Assembly (NCBI RefSeq): GCF_009362785.1
Contig: NZ_WHNQ01000008.1
Span: 62,001-126,000, forward strand
Direction of reading: 5' to 3'
From: Paraburkholderia atlantica
Lineage (GTDB): Bacteria > Pseudomonadota > Gammaproteobacteria > Burkholderiales > Burkholderiaceae
Length of the DNA stretch: 64,000 nt
Positions 9,161 through 17,519 of the stretch are shown here, piece by piece; within the stretch, counting starts at the first letter, position 1, and each line of letters begins with the position of its first letter. A program made the translations under genes and the position numbers. The notes beneath the pieces are model-generated. The model saw nothing but the letters and a program-made list of their open reading frames with translations, made no database searches and was not told the origin of the DNA.

Positions 9161-9749
9161 GCATTTGTACGCCAGCGAGCATCACGACCATGACGCCGGC
9201 TCGGTCAAGGTGCTGGGCCTATGGGTCTACCTGATGTCGGACTGCATCCTGTTCGGCTCCCTGTTCGCGTCGTATGCCGTATTGACCAGCGCCTTCGCGG
9301 GTGGTCCCGGTCCGAGGGATATCTTCGAACTTCCGTACGTGCTGGTGGAAACATTCGCGCTGCTGTTATCGAGCATCACCTACGGCTACGCGATGCTTGC
9401 CGTACACAGGCGCGATCAGAAAGCCGTGCTGCGCTGGCTCGCCTTGACCTTTCTACTCGGCGCGGCATTCATCGGGATGGAAATCAATGAGTTCCATCAC
9501 CTGATCTCGCTCGGCTATGGACCGCAACGCAGTGCGTTCCTCTCTGGCTTCTTTGCGCTCGTCGGTACGCATGGCTTGCACGTCGCCTCCGGACTCATCT
9601 GGATGGCGGTGGTTCAGCACCAGGTCGCGACCAAAGGCCTGACGGCCACGAACATCACGCGCCTGTCGTGCCTGAGCCTTTTCTGGCACTTCCTCGATCT
9701 GGTCTGGATCTGCGTGTTCACGATTGTCTATCTGCTGGGAGTGCTCTGA
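9141..9749 (+). CDS. cyoC: Cytochrome bo3 ubiquinol oxidase subunit III
   Basis: A 202-residue, five-helix subunit III of the quinol oxidase ([21 protein letters not shown], then [11 protein letters not shown] and [14 protein letters not shown]). It stabilises the oxidase in the inner membrane and has no redox centre. The start lies inside the cyoB end (20-base overlap), which implies translational coupling. Length and motifs match CyoC. Confidence 0.96.
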   Translation: MNTQTLKHLYASEHHDHDAGSVKVLGLWVYLMSDCILFGSLFASYAVLTSAFAGGPGPRDIFELPYVLVETFALLLSSITYGYAMLAVHRRDQKAVLRWLALTFLLGAAFIGMEINEFHHLISLGYGPQRSAFLSGFFALVGTHGLHVASGLIWMAVVQHQVATKGLTATNITRLSCLSLFWHFLDLVWICVFTIVYLLGVL

Positions 9750-9751
9750 CC

Positions 9752-10084
9752 ATGGCAAATCATCCAACTACCCGTGCTGGGGCAGCTCACGGCAACGCGA
9801 AGGGTTACAACACCGGCTTCGTACTGTCGATCCTGCTCACGGTGGTCCCGTTCGCACTCGTCATGCACCCAATGCTGCCGCGCGCGACGACTGCCCTGGC
9901 GGTCCTTGTGTTTGCGGTGGTCCAGGTAGTGGTGCAACTCGTGTACTTCCTGCATATGAACCGCGCCTCGGAAGAGGGCTGGAACCTGATCAGTTTCGTC
10001 TTCACGCTCGTGATTCTGTTCATCATCGTGGCGCTGTCCGTCTGGATCATCTGGAGCATGCACTACAACATGATGATCAACTGA
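9752..10084 (+). CDS. cyoD: Cytochrome bo3 ubiquinol oxidase subunit IV
   Basis: A 110-residue membrane protein with three transmembrane helices, including the conserved VQVVVQLVYFLHMN of CyoD. It is the small assembly-related subunit IV. It starts 2 bases after the cyoC stop and is followed by cyoE. Size and position fit the family. Confidence 0.95.
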   Translation: MANHPTTRAGAAHGNAKGYNTGFVLSILLTVVPFALVMHPMLPRATTALAVLVFAVVQVVVQLVYFLHMNRASEEGWNLISFVFTLVILFIIVALSVWIIWSMHYNMMIN

Positions 10085-10119
10085 TCACCTACGCGTATCC
10101 GACCGAAGGTACCCGGACC

Positions 10120-11025
10120 ATGTATAAGCCTTACCTGCAACTGGCAAAGCCCGGCATCGTGATCGGCAATCTCATCGCTGTCACGGGCGGTTTTCTGTTG
10201 GCTTCTCACGGGAGCGTTGACTGGTTCCGGGGTGCGCTCGTCGCGCTCGGCGTCACGCTTGTCGTGGCGTCGGGATGTGTGATCAACAACGTGATCGACC
10301 GCGACATCGACAGGTTGATGTCGAGAACGCGCAACCGCCCGCTGGTCACGGGCCGGGTGTCGGTGCCGGTCGCGCTGTTGTACGGCATCGTCCTGTGCCC
10401 GGTCGGCATGGGCCTGCTTTACGCGGGCGCGCGGCGCTTGCTTCCCGTTGCGTTGGTGTTCGTCGGCTACGTCGTGTACGTCGGGCTCTATAGCCTCTAC
10501 ATGAAGCGCAATTCGATTCACGGGACGCTGGTCGGCAGCATCGCTGGCGCGATGCCGCCCGTTGTCGGATATTGCGCGGCGAGCGGCAGGTTCGACGCTG
10601 CGGCAGCTACGCTGCTGGTCATGTTCGGTCTCTGGCAGATTCCGCATTCATACGCAATCGCCATCTTCCGCGCCCACGACTACCAGGCGGCTTCTATTCC
10701 GGTCTTTCCGGTAGTGCGTGGCTTCGCGGCCGCAAAGCGCCACATGGTGCTCTACATCGCGGCTTTTATCGCGATCACGCTGATGCTTGGTGTTCTCGGC
10801 TACGCGGGGAAGGTCTACATGCTGGTGGCGCTGGTTGCAGGCCTGTACTGGCTTTTGCTGGGAGTCGCGGGACGCAATGTCGGAAACGAGGCGCAGTGGG
10901 CGCGCAAGGTCTTTTTCGCTTCGATCGCCGTGGTGACGGTACTCAGCGTGACGATGTCGGTTGATGGATACGCGCCGCCGGCAAGCTCGCGCCTCGTTTT
11001 CCTGACCCGGGGGATCGGTAGCTGA
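10120..11025 (+). CDS. cyoE: Protoheme IX farnesyltransferase (heme O synthase)
   Basis: A 301-residue UbiA-family prenyltransferase that adds a farnesyl group to protoheme IX to make heme O for the bo3 oxidase. The signature NNVIDRDIDRLMSRTRNRPL, with its Asp-rich NxxxDxxxD and RTxxRP motif, is present near residues 57-77. The DYQAASIPVFPVVRG loop and multiple helices also match. It is the last gene of the cyo operon, and its presence supports heme O as the oxidase cofactor. No clear terminator follows; the next genes are convergent. Confidence 0.95.
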   Translation: MYKPYLQLAKPGIVIGNLIAVTGGFLLASHGSVDWFRGALVALGVTLVVASGCVINNVIDRDIDRLMSRTRNRPLVTGRVSVPVALLYGIVLCPVGMGLLYAGARRLLPVALVFVGYVVYVGLYSLYMKRNSIHGTLVGSIAGAMPPVVGYCAASGRFDAAAATLLVMFGLWQIPHSYAIAIFRAHDYQAASIPVFPVVRGFAAAKRHMVLYIAAFIAITLMLGVLGYAGKVYMLVALVAGLYWLLLGVAGRNVGNEAQWARKVFFASIAVVTVLSVTMSVDGYAPPASSRLVFLTRGIGS

Positions 11026-11083
11026 CGCCGTGGCCAGATTGCAGTGATCAACCGGCGTCTACCGAGCCCTCACGCATGTGATG

Positions 11084-11725
11084 CTAGTGATTCAGGCTGA
11101 CGTTGCTGCTCCACGGGCAATAGCACCCTACAGCAACTGTGGCGAACGGTTCGATATGCTCTCCCGCGAGCAGCCGGTTCAGAATCGGCTCGACGAAACT
11201 GTTTGCCGAACTACAGACCAGACCTTCGCTATACGGCCCGGCGTATGCCAGCTTGCCGTCCGCAGCCCAGATTGCAATGGCAGGGCTCGCCGGTATCCGG
11301 TCCATGCCTTCGATTCCCGATAGAGGCTTGAGCTTGCCTTGCAGGAAGGCTGGCAACTCACCCTGCGTGCCGGGCTTGCGCACACTGTAGAAATCCATCT
11401 TCGCACCTCTGAACATCGTAATCAGGTAATTCAGGTGCGCGTCGGTTTCCTTGTTGCAGGTGTTGCAATCCGGGTTCCAGAAGTGCACGACACGTATGCG
11501 CCCGGTGTTGCCCGCCAGTTCCGGCGGCAACTGGAGGTCCGAATCCAGAAACAGCACGGCTTTGTTGGAGTAATTCGTCAAACCGCTCACGCCGAAATAT
11601 CGCCACAGCGCGACGCCAGTCCCTATCAGGATGCACACGGCCGCGAAGAGGAAGAGGACGATTGGCAGGCGGCGCAGCGGCGGCACAGGCTCGCGGCTGC
11701 AATTTTCTTCACGAGATAAAAACAT
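11084..11725 (-). CDS. Membrane-anchored thioredoxin-like protein with CNTC motif
   Basis: A 213-residue protein with one N-terminal transmembrane helix (about residues 20-42, PIVLFLFAAVCILIGTGVAL) and a periplasmic thioredoxin-like domain. RIRVVHFWNPDCNTCNKE resembles the betaWCxxC segment of thioredoxin-fold proteins, with CNTC as the redox pair. A cis-Pro-like segment follows at RIPASPAIAIW. The ATG at 11725 is preferred over 11749 because GGGAG lies 10 bases before it. It forms a likely operon with the small membrane gene at 11759-12040. Opposing the 3' end of cyoABCDE, it might serve disulfide or copper handling for the oxidase, which is inference. Confidence 0.8.
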   Translation of the reverse strand: MFLSREENCSREPVPPLRRLPIVLFLFAAVCILIGTGVALWRYFGVSGLTNYSNKAVLFLDSDLQLPPELAGNTGRIRVVHFWNPDCNTCNKETDAHLNYLITMFRGAKMDFYSVRKPGTQGELPAFLQGKLKPLSGIEGMDRIPASPAIAIWAADGKLAYAGPYSEGLVCSSANSFVEPILNRLLAGEHIEPFATVAVGCYCPWSSNVSLNH

Positions 11726-11758
11726 GTCAGGTGTACTCCCGCAGGACATCCGGCGTGA

Positions 11759-12040
11759 TCAACGTCCGTGTCCGAACTTGCTTCGAAACTGAGCTTCCAT
11801 CTCACGGCACGCGTCTTCCTGAAAGCGTCGGGAAGGCCGGGACTGAGTCGAGTCCTGACTGCTGCGCCAGCACTGATCGACGGCGAGCCGCTCCTGCTCT
11901 TCGATGACAGGCGTTTGCGGACGCGAGACACCGTAGAGCAATGCTGCCGTGACCGTGGCGACGAAAAGTCCCGCGCAAAGCAGGAAGTACGCGAACGGGC
12001 GCTTGCTGATGCTGGCGAGGTGAAGCGGATCTTGAGGCAT
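11759..12040 (-). CDS. Small single-pass membrane protein
   Basis: A 93-residue protein with a short cytosolic N-terminus, one transmembrane helix (about residues 16-38, FAYFLLCAGLFVATVTAALLYG) and a periplasmic tail containing two Cys (DQCWRSS and EDACREM). I do not recognise a family. It lies 33 bases upstream of the thioredoxin-like gene on the same strand and is probably co-transcribed with it. The two Cys could be a substrate or partner of the CNTC protein. An AT-rich TGTATACATACAT stretch just upstream (about 12053-12066) may be the promoter. Confidence 0.6.
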   Translation of the reverse strand: MPQDPLHLASISKRPFAYFLLCAGLFVATVTAALLYGVSRPQTPVIEEQERLAVDQCWRSSQDSTQSRPSRRFQEDACREMEAQFRSKFGHGR

Positions 12041-12237
12041 ACAAGCCTATCGTTGTATACATACATAAACTACATTGTATGCGTACAGACGATAAACGCC
12101 GCGAGCGAGGTCGATTCAAGGGTGCGGCCTTTCGTCGCCGCGGGCGAGCCTGGATCGGTGTCGAGAAGAGGAAACGCCAGGGAGAGGGCACGCGCGGACC
12201 TGCGTCGCGAAAGCCCTCAGGGCGCTCCCGCGGCAAA

Positions 12238-13647
12238 TCAGATCACGACTTCAGTACGTTCGCTGGGTGGTGTGGCCAGCAGCGCGGAGAGGTTGCGCAG
12301 GGCCGCGACGAGCTGCAGGCGGTCGCGTCCGCCCCCGAGGGAAATACGGATCGCGCGGGGAGGCTCCCCCGTGCCGACGAAAAACGCGTCGGAAGGCGTC
12401 ACCGAGAGGCTTCCCTCGCGTGCGGCGCGAGCGAGCTCGCGTGCACTCCAATGCGGCGGCAAGGACCGCCATAGATGAATGCCTTCGGCGACAGCGGCTT
12501 GCCCGGACTGCGCGAAGTTCTGGGCGGCTAGTTGCTGGCGCGCGCGTGCTTCGGTCTGAACTGCGCTCAGCAGCGTTTGCGCGGAGCCGTCCTGAATCCA
12601 CTGTGTGACCAGTGCCGTGGCAAGCGGCATCGGCATCAGTGCGAATGTGCGCACTGCCGCGAGGAACCGGTCCTCGACAGACGGGTCCGGCAGCACGACG
12701 AACGCAGTGCGCAAGCCCGGCGAAAGGCACTTCGATAGCGTGGAAACGTAGTACACGAGATCGGGCGCGATGGCGCAGATCGGCGCGGGAGCGTGATGCG
12801 CAAACAGCCAGTAGGGATCGTCCTCGATGATCTTCGCGCCGAGCCGCGCGGCCACCTTGGCAATCTCCTGTCGACGCTCAGCTGGCATCGTGTGGGCCGT
12901 GGGATTCTGCAGCGTCGGATTCAGATAGATGAGCCGTGCCTTGTGCTCGCGGCATGCCTCTTCCAGCGCGTCGGGACGCATGCCGGCATCGTCGATGGCC
13001 ACGGAGACCACTCGTCGGCCGAGTTGTTGGACAGTCGTGCGCAGGCCCGGATAGACCAGTGGCTCCGTAAGAACAGCGTCACCGTGTTCCGTAAGATTGA
13101 GAACGATTGCGGCCAGAGCCGCTTGTGCACCCGGACAAACGACCACCCGCGCCGGCGCGACCGGGCCGAGCGCTGGCGCGAGCCACCGCGCGGCCGCCTG
13201 GCGGTCAGCGTGCCTGCCTCCACCGAGGTGGTACGTGAAGAGCAGATTGGCCTCGCTGTGCCTGGTGACCACAGCGAGCCCCTGGCTAAACAACGCGCTC
13301 AGATCGATCTGTGAGGGGATGGGGGGCACATTCAGGCTCAGATCGACCCATTGGGTCAACTCTGATTCCGCTCCTCTGACGAAGGTCCCGCGCTGGCCGT
13401 GGGCCTCCAGAAGGCGGCGCTTGCGGGCTTCGTCGTAAGCGCGCGTTACTGTCGTGAGGTCGACACCAAGGGCCTCCGCAAGCTGCCGTTGCGGCGGAAG
13501 GCGGTCGCCGGGACGAAGGACTTCGTTCGCAATGGCCTCGCCCAACAGATCGACGATCTGCTGATAGCGGGGGCCAGCGCCGGGAGACAGAGGGCGCAGC
13601 CAGCTTATTTCGTCGCCGACGCGAGGTTTCTTCTTCCTGGGGCTCAT
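12238..13647 (-). CDS. MocR-type regulator (GntR HTH fused to aminotransferase fold)
   Basis: A 469-residue MocR/PdxR-family regulator. Residues about 25-95 form a GntR winged HTH (RYQQIVDLLGEAIANEVLRPGDRLPPQRQLAEALGVDLTTVTRAY). The rest is a fold-type I aminotransferase domain with the NPT region (YLNPTLQNPTAHTM), an EDDPYW motif and the PLP-binding Lys context (YVSTLSKCLSPGLR). Relatives include PdxR (pyridoxine synthesis), TauR (taurine use) and GabR. It is divergent from the AraC-type gene and the CMD/ABC cluster, so it may regulate that cluster, but the target is not known. Confidence 0.93.
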   Translation of the reverse strand: MSPRKKKPRVGDEISWLRPLSPGAGPRYQQIVDLLGEAIANEVLRPGDRLPPQRQLAEALGVDLTTVTRAYDEARKRRLLEAHGQRGTFVRGAESELTQWVDLSLNVPPIPSQIDLSALFSQGLAVVTRHSEANLLFTYHLGGGRHADRQAAARWLAPALGPVAPARVVVCPGAQAALAAIVLNLTEHGDAVLTEPLVYPGLRTTVQQLGRRVVSVAIDDAGMRPDALEEACREHKARLIYLNPTLQNPTAHTMPAERRQEIAKVAARLGAKIIEDDPYWLFAHHAPAPICAIAPDLVYYVSTLSKCLSPGLRTAFVVLPDPSVEDRFLAAVRTFALMPMPLATALVTQWIQDGSAQTLLSAVQTEARARQQLAAQNFAQSGQAAVAEGIHLWRSLPPHWSARELARAAREGSLSVTPSDAFFVGTGEPPRAIRISLGGGRDRLQLVAALRNLSALLATPPSERTEVVI

Positions 13648-13674
13648 TGCGCAGAGGTATACCGTCGTTCGAAT

Positions 13675-13694
13675 GCAATAGTATTAGGTATTGC
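13675..13694. promoter_or_regulatory. Inverted repeat GCAATA-N8-TATTGC, candidate MocR operator
   Basis: A perfect 6-bp inverted repeat with an 8-base spacer lies 28 bases upstream of the MocR start, inside the divergent region shared with the AraC-type gene. The AT-rich spacer and position suit an autoregulatory operator, but no binding data can be seen. Confidence 0.4.
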
Positions 13695-13963
13695 GACCCA
13701 CGTGTCCATACATCGAAATCTTGTACGTCTGGATGGTCTCCGGTGCCGGCGGGGGAATCCCTACGGCCATTCGACTCAAACCGGGCTTTGAGCCCTGACG
13801 AGCAGACCGGAAAGCTTGCGTAGGGCCGACTCGAAACGTGGACGTTCGCACGAAGCGGTTCTACGAATCCGTAGGCGCGCATATCGTTCTGACGAAAAAA
13901 TCGTTGTCGACGCTTATCGCAGACGCCACTCTGGAAGGTGTTTTGTATATCGGGTGTCTGAGC

Positions 13964-14956
13964 ATGCTGAGTGATTCCACGGACGAAATGACCGACTGGC
14001 TGCTTTCCGGTCTCGAACTAAAGAGCACGGTGTTTCACGTTGGGCAGTACTGTGGCACGTGGCAAGCATCGACCGCAGGCCGTCATCTCGCCAGCTTTCA
14101 TGTCGTGCTGTATGGCGAATGCTGGCTACATGTCGCAGCCGGACCGGAACGCGCGGCGCACAGCATCCACTTGCAAGCTGGCGATGCAGCGTTTCTGGTG
14201 CGAGATGTTCCGCATTGTCTGTCGCCGTCAGCCGAGCCGCCGGCGGCTGGCAGCGAGACCGCGCGCATGGGCGTGATGACACCACTCGAACCCGAACAGA
14301 TTCACGAGCGGACCGGGGCGGGCGTTGGCATTGCTTGCGGCTTCTTCGAATTCGCGTCGGCGCTCGACGGACTCATGGTCGGGCTGTTGCCAGAACGGAT
14401 CATTGCGCGCCACGACCACCCGTCGATGGAAAAGGCACGCACGATATTCCGCCTGATCCAGGACGAAGCGTTGGGCGGCGCCGATGCAGTGTCGCCGGTT
14501 CTCGCCCGGCTCACCGGACTGCTTTTCCTGTACGCGTTGCGTGCGCATGATCGCGACGAGGATGCGGTGCCAAGCTTCTGGCGACTGTTGCGACACCCCG
14601 CGTTCGCGCAACTGGCGGGCGCCATCGTCGAGACTCCCGAGAGGTGCTGGACGACGCAGACGATGGCCGCTTTCGTCCATATGTCCCGTTCGCGTTTTTG
14701 CCGCCTGTTCGGCGAGCTTGCCGGCCAGCCGCCTGCACAGTTCGTCGCCCTCGTCAGAATGAAACTGGCCGCCACCATGCTTGCGCATGGAGCATCGACC
14801 GCGAAAGTCATCGAGCAGGTTGGCTACCATTCCGAGTCTGCATTCGCCCGTGCGTTCCAGCGCGTGATCGGAGTACAACCCGGGTCATGGCGGCGCGGTC
14901 ATCCCGTAGCGCGTGACCAACAGACAAGATCCATACAAAGCGGCGCGATTCATTGA
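13964..14956 (+). CDS. AraC-family transcriptional regulator with cupin domain
   Basis: A roughly 330-residue AraC/XylS regulator. The N-terminal half is a cupin sensor domain (LKSTVFHVGQYCGTW, AGDAAFLVRDVPHCL). The C-terminal 100 residues carry the two HTH motifs (TTQTMAAFVHMSRSRFCRLFGEL and ASTAKVIEQVGYHSESAFARAFQRVIG). The frame is open upstream to 13838, but cupin homology starts after the ATG at 13964; the ATG at 13988 is also possible. It lies 105 bases upstream of the CMD gene on the same strand and is the most likely local activator of that cluster. Confidence 0.88.
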   Translation: MLSDSTDEMTDWLLSGLELKSTVFHVGQYCGTWQASTAGRHLASFHVVLYGECWLHVAAGPERAAHSIHLQAGDAAFLVRDVPHCLSPSAEPPAAGSETARMGVMTPLEPEQIHERTGAGVGIACGFFEFASALDGLMVGLLPERIIARHDHPSMEKARTIFRLIQDEALGGADAVSPVLARLTGLLFLYALRAHDRDEDAVPSFWRLLRHPAFAQLAGAIVETPERCWTTQTMAAFVHMSRSRFCRLFGELAGQPPAQFVALVRMKLAATMLAHGASTAKVIEQVGYHSESAFARAFQRVIGVQPGSWRRGHPVARDQQTRSIQSGAIH

Positions 14957-15061
14957 GCAGCAGCGGTCAAAGACAATCGGGCAGAAATTAGAGATGGTTT
15001 CGACTTGTTGGCAAGCGGGCACGGCGCACAGAATAAGTCTCTCAATTAGAAGGAGTGCAAT

Positions 15062-15628
15062 ATGAGCCGCCTGCCCCTGCAGACTGTCGAGAGCGCGCCC
15101 GAGGCGAGCCGTCCGTTTCTTCAGCGCTCACTCGCCGCAAACGGTTTCCTGCCAAACCTCGTCGCCGCGCTGGCGAATGCGCCTGTGGCGCTGGAGACGT
15201 ACCTGACCGTCGGAGAAATCAACTCACGCGGCGGACTTACGTTGGCCGAGCGTGAAACGGTTCAGATCACGGCTGCGGCGATTCACGGTTGCGGTTTCTG
15301 CGTGGCGGGTCATACCGCAGTTGCGTTGAAGAAAGCACAACTTGCCCCTGCGCTGGTGGATGCGCTGCGTGCGCAGCAGCCGCTGCCCGACGCGCGGCTC
15401 GACGCGGTCGCTGTATTCACGCGCGCGGTGATCGCCACGCGCGGCGCTGTCGCTGACTCGGAACTCACGGCGTTCCTGGCAGCTGGCTTTACCAATGCGA
15501 ACGCGCTCGAAGTGGTCCTCGGCGTGAGTCTTGCCACGCTCTGCAATTTCGCGAACAACCTCGCCCGCAATGATCTCAATCCGCAACTGGCCGACTACCG
15601 TTGGGAACCCGGGACACAAACGGTATGA
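15062..15628 (+). CDS. Carboxymuconolactone decarboxylase/AhpD-family protein
   Basis: A 188-residue helical protein of the CMD/AhpD superfamily. It has the redox signature HGCGFCVAGHT (CxxC plus downstream His) at about residues 77-87, as in AhpD-type peroxidases rather than true decarboxylases. AAGGAG precedes the ATG. It is the first gene of a tightly packed run: its stop overlaps the next start (ATGA), and an ABC transporter follows. A role in peroxide or thiol chemistry linked to the flavoprotein next door is plausible. The substrate is unknown. Confidence 0.88.
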   Translation: MSRLPLQTVESAPEASRPFLQRSLAANGFLPNLVAALANAPVALETYLTVGEINSRGGLTLAERETVQITAAAIHGCGFCVAGHTAVALKKAQLAPALVDALRAQQPLPDARLDAVAVFTRAVIATRGAVADSELTAFLAAGFTNANALEVVLGVSLATLCNFANNLARNDLNPQLADYRWEPGTQTV

Positions 15629-16722
15629 GTACAGCTTCTTTCGTCCCCGCGGATCTTGCCGTATGGCTCGACACACACGCGGAGTTGCTCGACTCGAGCG
15701 CGGGGCACGCACGTGAAATCGTGCCGCGGCTTGCCGCTGCCGGGCTTTTCGGCATTGGCGTGCCCGTTACCTATGCCGGCGGTCGTGGTGGTGCCGCGAC
15801 CGACGCGGTCGAAGCGATCGCACAGGTTGCTTCCCACTCTCTGAGCGCGGCATTCGTATTCTGGGGCCATCGGACCTTTATCGAATACCTGTTGCACAGT
15901 CCGAATGCAGGGCTGCGCGAGACGTGGCTCCCGCAACTGCTAAGCGGAGAGATCGCAGGCGCTACGGGTCTGTCGAACGCAATGAAGTACCTGTCCGCGC
16001 TCGAGCCGCTGCAGATGAAAGCCGAACCGGTTGCCGCCGACGGGTCCGGCGCGCGTCGCTGGGCGCTGTCCGGGAGTCTGCCGTGGATCACGAATCTGCG
16101 TCCCGAGGGATTTCTTGTGGCGGCAGCGTTCGATCACGCCGACAGCGGCAAGCCGTCGATTTTCGCCGTTCCGCACGATCTTCCGGGCGTTGGACGCAGC
16201 GCCGATCTCGACCTGATCGCATTGCGCGCGAGCAATACCGCAGCGTTGAAGATCGAGGGCGCGCAGCTCGATGAACGCTGGATGATCGCCGACAACGCGA
16301 GTACGTTCCTGACTCGCGTGCGTCCCGGCTTCCTTGGATTGCAGTGCGGTCTTTCGCTTGGCCTTGCGCGTCGCGCGCTCGCGTCCGTAGCGCTGGCTCG
16401 TCCGGCATCGAGGCTGGCGCTGGCGGCAGACGCCGAACAGCTTGCCGACGAGCTGGCGCGGTTGACCGACCAGTTATGCATGGGCATTGCGGCTCAGACC
16501 TATGTCGAGGATGCGTCGAACCTTTTCCGTCTGCGCATTGCGCTGGCGTCGCTGGTGGCATCGGCCGTCAATCTCGAGGTCCAGGCGAGCGGCGGACAGG
16601 GCTATCTGCGCGAGCAGTCGGCCGTTGCGCGTCGCGTGCGCGAGGCGTCGTTCGTGCCGATCGTCACGCCAAGCATCGTGCAACTCAAGCACCAGCTTGC
16701 GCTGCATGCCAGGACCGAATGA
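15625..16722 (+). CDS. Acyl-CoA-dehydrogenase-fold flavoprotein, catalytic Glu region altered
   Basis: A 365-residue protein of the acyl-CoA dehydrogenase superfamily: helical N-terminal domain, middle beta domain (EIAGATGLSNAMKYL) and C-terminal helices (ASGGQGYLREQSAVARRVREA). Where dehydrogenases have IYEGTNEIQ with the catalytic Glu, this protein reads PIVTPSIVQ, so that Glu is missing. Superfamily members without it include flavin-dependent monooxygenases such as SfnB/DszC types, so an FMNH2-type oxygenase is a better guess than a true dehydrogenase. It overlaps the CMD stop and the ABC ATPase start. Confidence 0.85.
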   Translation: MSTASFVPADLAVWLDTHAELLDSSAGHAREIVPRLAAAGLFGIGVPVTYAGGRGGAATDAVEAIAQVASHSLSAAFVFWGHRTFIEYLLHSPNAGLRETWLPQLLSGEIAGATGLSNAMKYLSALEPLQMKAEPVAADGSGARRWALSGSLPWITNLRPEGFLVAAAFDHADSGKPSIFAVPHDLPGVGRSADLDLIALRASNTAALKIEGAQLDERWMIADNASTFLTRVRPGFLGLQCGLSLGLARRALASVALARPASRLALAADAEQLADELARLTDQLCMGIAAQTYVEDASNLFRLRIALASLVASAVNLEVQASGGQGYLREQSAVARRVREASFVPIVTPSIVQLKHQLALHARTE

Positions 16723-17507
16723 TGGCTGAGTTCGTCGCATCTCACGTCGAACTCCGCGACATCGCGCTCAGCTATGGACAGCGCCGGGTTATCGATGGCG
16801 TCACGTGTGGCGTACGACGCGGCGAGATCGTATCGATCCTTGGTCCGAGCGGGGTAGGCAAATCGTCGCTGCTGCGCGTCGTGGCGGGACTGTCCGCGGC
16901 CACGCGTGGCACCGTCCTGATCGATGGCGAGCCCGTGAGCGGTCCGCGCCCGGACGTGGCCATCGCCTTTCAGGACCCGTGCCTGCTGCCGTGGTTGTCG
17001 GTGGAGCGCAACGTCGCATTCGGACTGGGCTTCGCGAGACAGACGAAGTTGTCCGCTGTCGAGCGCCGGGCGCGAGTGGCCGCGGCGCTCGAAGAAGTCG
17101 GACTCGCACACGCGCGAGACCTGGTGCCTTCACAGCTGTCTGGCGGCATGGCGCAGCGCGTGGCTCTGGCGCGTTGCGTGGCCCGGCGGCCAAAAGTACT
17201 GGTCCTCGACGAACCGTTCGGGGCGCTGGATGAAGTCACCCGCGAGGGGATGCAAAAACTGCTGAAACAGGTTGTCGCCGACACGCAGGCAGCAACGCTG
17301 CTCGTCACCCACGACATCGATGAAGCACTGCTCGTATCCGACCGCATTGCCGTGCTTGGCCGGCGCGGCACGCTGGCGCTGGAACTGGATATCGACATCC
17401 CTCACCCACGCGTCGAACATCTGCAGGGGCTCGGCGCCTTGCGGCTGCGAATCCTGGAAGCGTTACGCGATTCGATGCCTTCATCCGTTTCCTCCCACAA
17501 CGACTGA
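16719..17507 (+). CDS. ABC transporter ATP-binding protein, nitrate/sulfonate/taurine type
   Basis: A 262-residue ATPase with Walker A GPSGVGKSS, Q-loop AFQDPCLLPW, signature LSGGMAQRVALARC, Walker B VLVLDEPFGALD and H-loop LLVTHDIDEAL. The Q-loop and DIDEAL sequences are typical of the SsuB/TauB/NrtD subfamily. The ATG at 16719 overlaps the upstream stop; a second ATG at 16722 is equally possible. It energises uptake together with the following binding protein and permease. Confidence 0.93.
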   Translation: MMAEFVASHVELRDIALSYGQRRVIDGVTCGVRRGEIVSILGPSGVGKSSLLRVVAGLSAATRGTVLIDGEPVSGPRPDVAIAFQDPCLLPWLSVERNVAFGLGFARQTKLSAVERRARVAAALEEVGLAHARDLVPSQLSGGMAQRVALARCVARRPKVLVLDEPFGALDEVTREGMQKLLKQVVADTQAATLLVTHDIDEALLVSDRIAVLGRRGTLALELDIDIPHPRVEHLQGLGALRLRILEALRDSMPSSVSSHND

Positions 17508-17519
17508 GGAATGCGTTTT

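Noticed and set aside
12079-12474. A 131-codon open frame on the plus strand starting in the gap before the small membrane gene
   Set aside because: It is very Arg/Gly-rich and runs into the antisense of the MocR gene. No ribosome-binding site or domain is seen.
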